Shown piece after piece: positions 58,416 through 64,000 of a DNA stretch of 64,000 nucleotides. Source of the DNA: Kwoniella bestiolae CBS 10118 (lineage: Eukaryota > Basidiomycota > Tremellomycetes > Tremellales > Cryptococcaceae); contig NC_089241.1 of NCBI RefSeq assembly GCF_000512585.2, positions 4,978,001-5,042,000 on the forward strand, written 5' to 3'. The position numbers and the translations under genes are program-made. The notes under the pieces were generated by a model that saw only the letters and a list, made by a program, of their open reading frames with translations, was not told the origin of the DNA and searched no databases. The stretch's first letter is position 1; every line of letters starts with the position of its first letter.

Positions 58416-59743
58416 GTATTGAGTGGTGTCGTTTGTCAAAGCGAGGGGGTTTATATTGTTGGTTTTCACTCTACATTCACGCAGGGTGGACACATGGCGA
58501 AATCTGATGTGCTAGAGAGCGCGGTTCTTCAGGCATCTCTCATGCGATCTCTATCTTAGTTACGTATCATGATATCTATCATCCAGTGTATGTAAGTACA
58601 TGTACATACATATGCGATCTGTATGTCATATATCGTATCTTTGGTAATTCACGTCGATTCTTCCTTTTCCCGAGACACATTCGTGTATTGATATTGATAT
58701 TTGAGCCCGTGTCAGAAGGCGTGCATGAGCGTATAGGTAGATCCCCCAAGCTAAAGCTACGAGTATATCCATGATACCGTCAACACAAATGCATGAGACG
58801 TTCTCGTTATGCATGATAGGTCGATACGGCACGGACTCTGCCTTCTGCAGACAAAGTGGATAAGCCACGTGAATCGCACCTAACGAAGCAAATGCGGAGA
58901 TTGTGGTGCAGCAGTTTGTTTGCATGTGTATTTAACGTGTGTAGGGTGTAAACAATTAAGCTTACCTTGTGCTGTGTTGTGTGTTGTGTGAATTTAGGGT
59001 GGAAAGGGTTATAAGGGTTATAAGGGTATCGGAGCAGAGGATACTAGTAACAAGGCGAGTGAGAGTCCGAAACAAGGGTCAGTGCGTGAAATAAATGCAT
59101 AACAGCACCATACAAATATGAAAAACATACAAAATCAACTTGATAATCTACCTACATACATACATACTCTCCTTCATCTTGCTTCTGCTTCTGCTCTCAT
59201 CTCTCAATCCTCACTGTATCATAGCAGCTCAGTACTACCGCAGATAACAAGATGGCAGATGGTGAGTCTCGTTTCCTTTCAGTCCATCTCATCTCGTCTC
59301 GCCGTGAACAAGGACAAGGAAAGGGGACAACACCAGGACAAGTGATTTAGATCAGGGTGAATCAAGGATGATTTCTGGGGTTCATCGTTTATCATATCAT
59401 TGTACTGCAGAGTTTGCATACCAGTTGGTTAGCGACCACTTGTGAATTGATAGCAAGGAACTGCGTCTTCCTCTCTCTCTTCTCGTGTCCCCTTGTATGC
59501 GAGGGTTATCCAGTCCGTCTAGGTCTAGGGCTGAGGAAGACAGGATTGCTATGAAAATATCTTTGATGGTTATGGGTATTCCCTCATCACATGTTTTGCT
59601 TTGCTTCTGCTTCTATTTTTGATGTGATTGATTGATCTTGATCTTACTTGTTGTGTATATTTGATCGATCTGTTCTTGTTCTGCATAATTCGATCGACCA
59701 TCATACAAAGGAATTCACAAGCTGATCAAGTAACCCCTTCACA
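58416..59743. other. 1.3-kb gap with short repeats and a possible leader intron
   Basis: No gene supported. Contains a TGTGTTG-type run at about 58967-58992 and a GGGTTATAA triplicate near 59008-59030. A possible spliced leader exon ends at 59261 with a GTGAGT donor after ATGGCAGATG, but no acceptor joins it in frame to the next gene. Confidence 0.4.
59008..59030. repeat. tandem GGGTTATAA (about 2.5 units)
   Basis: Direct repeat AGGGTTATAAGGGTTATAAGGG in intergenic DNA. It is not the fungal telomere unit TTAGGG. Confidence 0.7.
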
Positions 59744-61367
59744 ATGTCATCCTCAACCCGACAAACCATCACCTCCCGACAATCAGTATCAGCCCTCCCC
59801 ACTTCCACCCCCGGCTCCGGTGCAGGAGAATCCCAAGCTGTCTCTCTATCTCAACAGCTCTCTTCCGCCCTCTCATCAGCCATCGCATCCGCCTCGGCAT
59901 CTGCATCGCGAATCCAATCGTCCGCTATAGTCTCTTCGTCAACCACTAGTTCTGCTGTACTTTCCAGTACGGCCAGCTCGGCCGTCGAGTCAAGTACGAC
60001 ATCTTCCAGTGCCAGTGCGATCGAGTCGTCGACGACATCAAGTCAGATCTCAAGTGTTGTAGAGTCCAGTACGTCCGCTTCGGCCGGTCCTACCAGCCAG
60101 ACTGCGTCTAGTACGACTAGTCAGAATGCTGGAGCGGCGAGTAGCTCGGCGGAACAAAGTCAATCGACTAGCGTTGTGTGAGTTGTTATTCCAGCCGCTC
60201 GGCTCAGCATTATACGTGTATTGATTTTCGTAAATGGGTGGGTGTAGATACGTTACTGTCACAGACCAGAATGGGTCTACGCACGTTACTTCCACAGCTA
60301 TCAGAACTGGGAATGCTACGTCTGGTGCCAAGAAGAGTGGTGGATCGAGTGGGTATTCATCTCATCTTCAGCTTGTTTGGGTACAAGGAAAGACCGATGC
60401 TGAATATCTGTCAATTCACTTAGACACCGGAGCTATCGTCGGAGGTGTCATCGGTGGGATAGCAGGTTTGGCCATTCTCGCCACGTTACTTTGGTTCTTC
60501 TGCTTCAAGAAGAGAAGGAATAATGATCAAGCGTTCGATGAGAAGACTGTGGGTGGTCTCTTTTCCGCTCACACCCACCATGAACCGGGTGATGCGAATG
60601 TGCGGGCTGACATTCTCCTTAAAACTCCAGTTCGACCCCACTCGAGCAGCCAGACATTCCGTCAACGACCCCATCGACCTGATCTCGCCCTCAGCGGCAG
60701 GTGTCGGTGCTGGTGTAGGTGCAGGAGCAGCCGCAGCAGGCTCAACCTCCCCTCGAGTCGATCCTTTCCCATACTCATCATCCGGACATGGGCAAGGAGA
60801 CGAGTACGATCCCTACGCGCATGCCCCGCCCATGCAGATGCCCGACGCGCGGGATTACATGCAGGGACCAGGTGGAGCAGGATACAACGTCTATGGATCA
60901 GGCCTGGAAGGTGGTTATGGAGTCGCTGCTGCCGCCGGTGCTGGTGCTGGTGCTGGTGCAGGTGCAGCAGGAGCGTACGGACAACATCATGGAGAAGGAT
61001 ATGGAGGGAACATGTCAGCAGCGGCTATGGCCAAACAACGCGAAGCTGCTAATGAACGATACCAAAACCAAAACCAAAACCAAAATCGATACTCTGGCGG
61101 ATACGCTGGACCTTCCGGTTCAGGAGGTCAGAACCAAAGTCCGATGATTGGTTCTCCTGATCCCAGTGATACGGGACGTAGAACCAGTGCGAACGGGAGT
61201 GTGTATCAGCACACCGATATGGGGAGTGTACCCGGACAGGAGGGGGCTGAACAGGAGGAGCTGGCGGAGGTTCCACCTAAGTGAGTTGATTCTTTTGCGA
61301 TGGGCTGATTTGCAAGGCTGTGGCTGATGATGAGTTGGGGAATAGCTATAATTCGATTCGGCAATAA
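59744..61367 (+). CDS. Ser/Thr-rich single-pass membrane protein ending in a PPNY motif
   Basis: Mucin-like cell-surface protein of unknown function. The first exon (MSSSTRQTITSRQSVSALP) has no classic signal peptide and is about 145 residues of Ser/Ala/Thr repeats, likely O-mannosylated. Then YVTVTDQNGSTHVTSTAIRTGN. After an intron ending near 60421 comes a glycine-rich membrane helix, GAIVGGVIGGIAGLAILATLLWFFCF, then KKRRNNDQAFDEKT. A third intron (about 60550-60628) joins to FDPTRAARHSVNDPIDL. The cytosolic tail is Gly/Ala-rich with QNQNQNQN and ends, after a last short exon, VPPNYNSIRQ. PPNY fits the PPxY ligand of Rsp5/Nedd4 WW domains. The architecture resembles fungal Wsc/Mid2-type sensors, but no WSC domain is present. 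Type III orientation would explain the absent signal peptide. Confidence 0.75.
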
Positions 61368-61895
61368 TTGATATTAGATGTACTGTCAGCAATGGACATG
61401 GTGGAGAATCAACCAGGAAGGCACCGACGTATCTATTGAAGATGAACTGAGTTGAGCTTTATAATGAGAATGAGATCTTGGTAATATCACAGAACCGTTG
61501 GATATGGGGATATCGATCATATATAGTCGATGGCGTACAGCGCAGAGGCTACATTCGATGTCAATCTCAGTGATATAATTGTTTACTTTGTATTATACAT
61601 GAATGGAGTTGCATCAAGAACAGCGGGATATGGGTTTTTGCCCTTGTCTGCATCGTTGGCGATTGGCGATTGATTTGGGACGTGTTGATGTTACTCAGTA
61701 CATGATTTGATTTGACATGCTATGGAGATGAAATAAAAGGAGCCAAATAAGAAATTACCAATACCCACTTGAAGAATAAACAGACGATACATAAGGACCC
61801 TCGGACGAAAAAAAAAAACTGAAATAACGATATGATATGACTTTACAACACTATGACAACTGATCCTGACCGGACACCGTACTCGATCATCTATC
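61368..61895. other. convergent 3' flanks
   Basis: Between the membrane-protein stop and the stop of the last minus-strand gene. No gene; includes an A-rich run near 61808-61819. Confidence 0.5.
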
Positions 61896-63059
61896 CTATC
61901 CATTCCAACCTCTTGGTCCAGATCCATACCCATTCGCCACGCTCGCATGGGTAATCCCCAACTCAATCCCATTCCATTCCCTCACGATACTCTCCGGATC
62001 ATCCTCGTCATCCACTTCCACTCCGCCGGCCGGACGGGGTTTAGGCTGTTGATCAGGTGGTATCGGCATCTTGATGATAGTAACAATTTCGATTCGCTCA
62101 TTTATCAGTTCGTTGAGTACCTTGGGGTCGGAGCTGCAATCTACGAATTTCGAGGGTGGAGGGACGAGCGATTCGGGACGGTAGGCTAGATGATTGGGGA
62201 AGAAGGGGAGAGATGAGAATGGGATGGGGGGGACGGTGGGTTGGGCGGGTTTGGGAGGTATTATCGCGAGGGGGTGCTGCATCGAAATGAATTCAGTACG
62301 ATTTCCCCTTAGGTGGGTGATTTGAGTGTGAAGAAGACTTACAAATTCATCATTACTTTTGACGTGATCATCTACGATAGCTGAACTCTGCTGAACAGGT
62401 GTATCTTCACTGTTAACGCCATTCTCTCCCTTGGCTTTTTCGATCTCCCACCAATCTGGTTGGTTGCTGCCATCCGCTTTCATCCAATTTAGGTTGCGCC
62501 GGTCGCGCAGGGGTATGTAGCCTGGTACACCCGGGACAATCACGCCTAGACGTTCGGCCTAAGTAAGTGAATGAAAGAGAATGTCAGTTTCCGATTAATA
62601 CAATGGGGAAACACGTTCGCCCGATAGATCACGGGTAGGAAGGATTAGGGATAGAGATGATAAGGTTCTCTGACAGTCTGGAAGGTACTTGATTGATCGG
62701 TATTAACCAGATCCCTTTTGGACTCATCTCCTATTTGTTCAAACATCGCTCACACCTCGACCATGCCTGACTATTCTCACATATCGTACTAAGATATACC
62801 ACTTTGCCCGATCTTCCCGACCCGACTCCCGTGGCAAATCTGAAACGCAACTCACCTCTCTGACAATCGCATGCCTCCTCCTCCTCGCTCTCATAAGACT
62901 CAGAAAACTGACCAACCCAAATGCAGCCAACAGACCAATGAGGATGTAAAATAGGTTCTTGTAGAATGATCCGGGGTTATTACCGGTGTTCGTGATATTG
63001 TTGGTGGGTGAGGGGGTGGAGGAAGTCGAGGTGGTGGTGATGGGGGCTGTTGAGGACAT
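61896..63059 (-). CDS. small single-pass membrane protein, conserved hypothetical
   Basis: Not recognised. Exon 1 codes for MSSTAPITTTSTSSTPSPTNN, then SFYKNLFYILIGLLAAFGLVSFLSLMRARRRRHAIVRE: a Ser/Thr-rich N-terminus, one membrane helix and a basic stop-transfer segment, so the N-terminus should face out. An intron of about 300 bases (about 62559-62855) follows, longer than usual. The next exon begins AERLGVIVPGVPGYIPLRDRRNLNWMKADG, and the last exon runs from HPLAIIPPKPAQPTVPP to VREWNGIELGITHASVANGYG and RGWNG. The tail is Pro-rich and probably disordered. No enzymatic motif. Confidence 0.7.
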
Positions 63060-64000
63060 TGTTTGATGACGATATTATAGAGTACTTGGATGATCTTAGA
63101 TTGAGAAGATGTTGTAATGTGATTATAAGGAAAGTAACGTGGGCAGTGTTGTAGTGAGAGATGCAAAGATGGGTCCTCCGGATGTTACCGATAATGCTTG
63201 GCTCTTCTTGTAGTCGGACTGTCAGTCTCGGCGATTGAAATGACCAATGAATTACAATGTCGCGGTGCTGGGATGTACTGGTTCTATACGATGGTACCAC
63301 CTCGGGGGCATGAGCGAGCGAGTCTCGTCCTTTGTTCGTGGATGATGATGAAATGTTATAGACTCCGACAATGCAAGAGAGACATTGTCGTTGCTGGCTT
63401 TGTTTTTCAGAGTGTGGTGTCGGAGAATCAAGTAAGTATAGGTGAGGTGAGGGTGATGGTACGATTCAGATGTCGTTGTACGTTGTTCGGCGATGTGGTG
63501 TTGTGTTATGTTAAATGATGATGAGGGGTTATTAATAGGATGACAATAGCTTAATCGATTTAAACGATTATACGATTAAGGTCGAGATCAGATTAGAGAA
63601 ATCCTTTTTTTTCATGTGTTACTGGGAAGCTGACTGCCGATCTGAATCTGATCAGCACAGAGTCAGGAGTCAAGAGTGGCAAAAACGGGTAAAAGTATAC
63701 TGTACTATATTTTGTAGGGATCTGATGATAACATATAGTGATGTGGATATAATCAGACCATCCTAATGCGGAGTCCCCACACTCCAAGCAGAAACGTTTG
63801 ACCTGTTCACCTCTACGCGAATGAATTGTTCGATGATGGCGATTTAATGCTATTTAATGCTATTTAATGCTATTTAATGCTCGATAGAGATACATTACAC
63901 ATCCATCTCAAGTATCATAGGAATACCTGACAGAACACCTTCATCACTCCCTTCTTCAATTCCCCTCCTCACATCCACCACTCATCCTCCATCATGTCCG
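63060..64000. other. right-edge region: upstream flank and possible start of a new gene
   Basis: Contains the upstream region of the small membrane protein gene, a 10-bp tandem repeat, and at 63994 an ATG preceded by a strongly CT-rich leader (about 63940-63993) that could start a plus-strand gene cut by the window end. Too little sequence to identify it. Confidence 0.35.
63841..63880. repeat. 10-bp tandem repeat TATTTAATGC, four units
   Basis: Three perfect copies preceded by one with a single change (GATTTAATGC). In intergenic DNA. Confidence 0.9.

Noticed and set aside
59008..59030. GGGTTA-containing repeat as possible telomere-like sequence
   Set aside because: The unit is GGGTTATAA with fewer than three copies and the surroundings are ordinary gene DNA.
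59252..59261. Possible first coding exon (ATGGCAGATG then GTGAGT) of the mucin-like gene
   Set aside because: None of the visible acceptors before 59744 joins it in frame; better read as a leader exon or chance.
1..64000. Transposons, CRISPR arrays, bacterial operons
   Set aside because: No transposase or reverse transcriptase frames, long terminal repeats or regularly spaced direct repeats were seen; the sequence is eukaryotic.

Overview
The window is fungal nuclear DNA. Most genes are split by short introns of about 50-70 bases with GTRNGT donors, genes are packed on both strands, and several intergenic gaps are only a few hundred bases. The gene set (eukaryotic single-chain urease, PalB/Rim13 calpain, Fhl1-type FHA/forkhead factor, Bur1 kinase, fused pseudouridine glycosidase/kinase) together with the intron style points to a basidiomycetous yeast of the Tremellales (Cryptococcus/Kwoniella type). 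Species cannot be fixed from sequence reading alone. All intron borders were placed by eye; the outer gene limits are more secure than the individual splice sites.

Layout. 1-8.0 kb: 5' part of a P5C dehydrogenase gene (PUT2), a RIM13 calpain gene, and, divergently, a bifunctional pseudouridine catabolism gene. 8.6-10.1 kb: a conserved gene of unknown function. 10.7-18.1 kb: an accessory block on the minus strand with three members of one family (AN1-type zinc finger fused to an APH-fold kinase-like domain), of which only the middle one is intact, plus a small four-exon cysteine-containing gene. 18.7-27.0 kb: FAP7/AK6, NTF2, a secreted GPI-type serine-rich protein and urease (URE1). 27.5-29.2 kb: the fourth, intact, AN1-kinase paralogue, on the opposite strand. 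29.9-43.9 kb: a nucleotide-sugar transporter, FHL1-like transcription factor, RTC4-like protein and a membrane protein with four PSAP motifs. 45.4-54.2 kb: MFS drug/H+ antiporter, FHIT/HNT2 hydrolase, EMC7, an orphan protein and a mitochondrial alpha/beta hydrolase. 54.8-63.1 kb: BUR1 kinase, a Ser/Thr-rich membrane protein ending in a PPNY motif, and a small membrane protein. A possible new gene starts at the right edge.

Most genes are unlinked housekeeping functions. The part that looks least ordinary is the AN1-zinc-finger/APH-kinase family. All four copies share one architecture and the same intron positions, all carry His where APH enzymes normally have the metal-binding Asn, and two of the four are visibly dead (a 5-bp tandem duplication plus a nonsense codon in one; two frameshifts plus a nonsense codon in the other). 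This looks like a lineage-specific family under birth-and-death turnover. Functions beyond the named families are inference.
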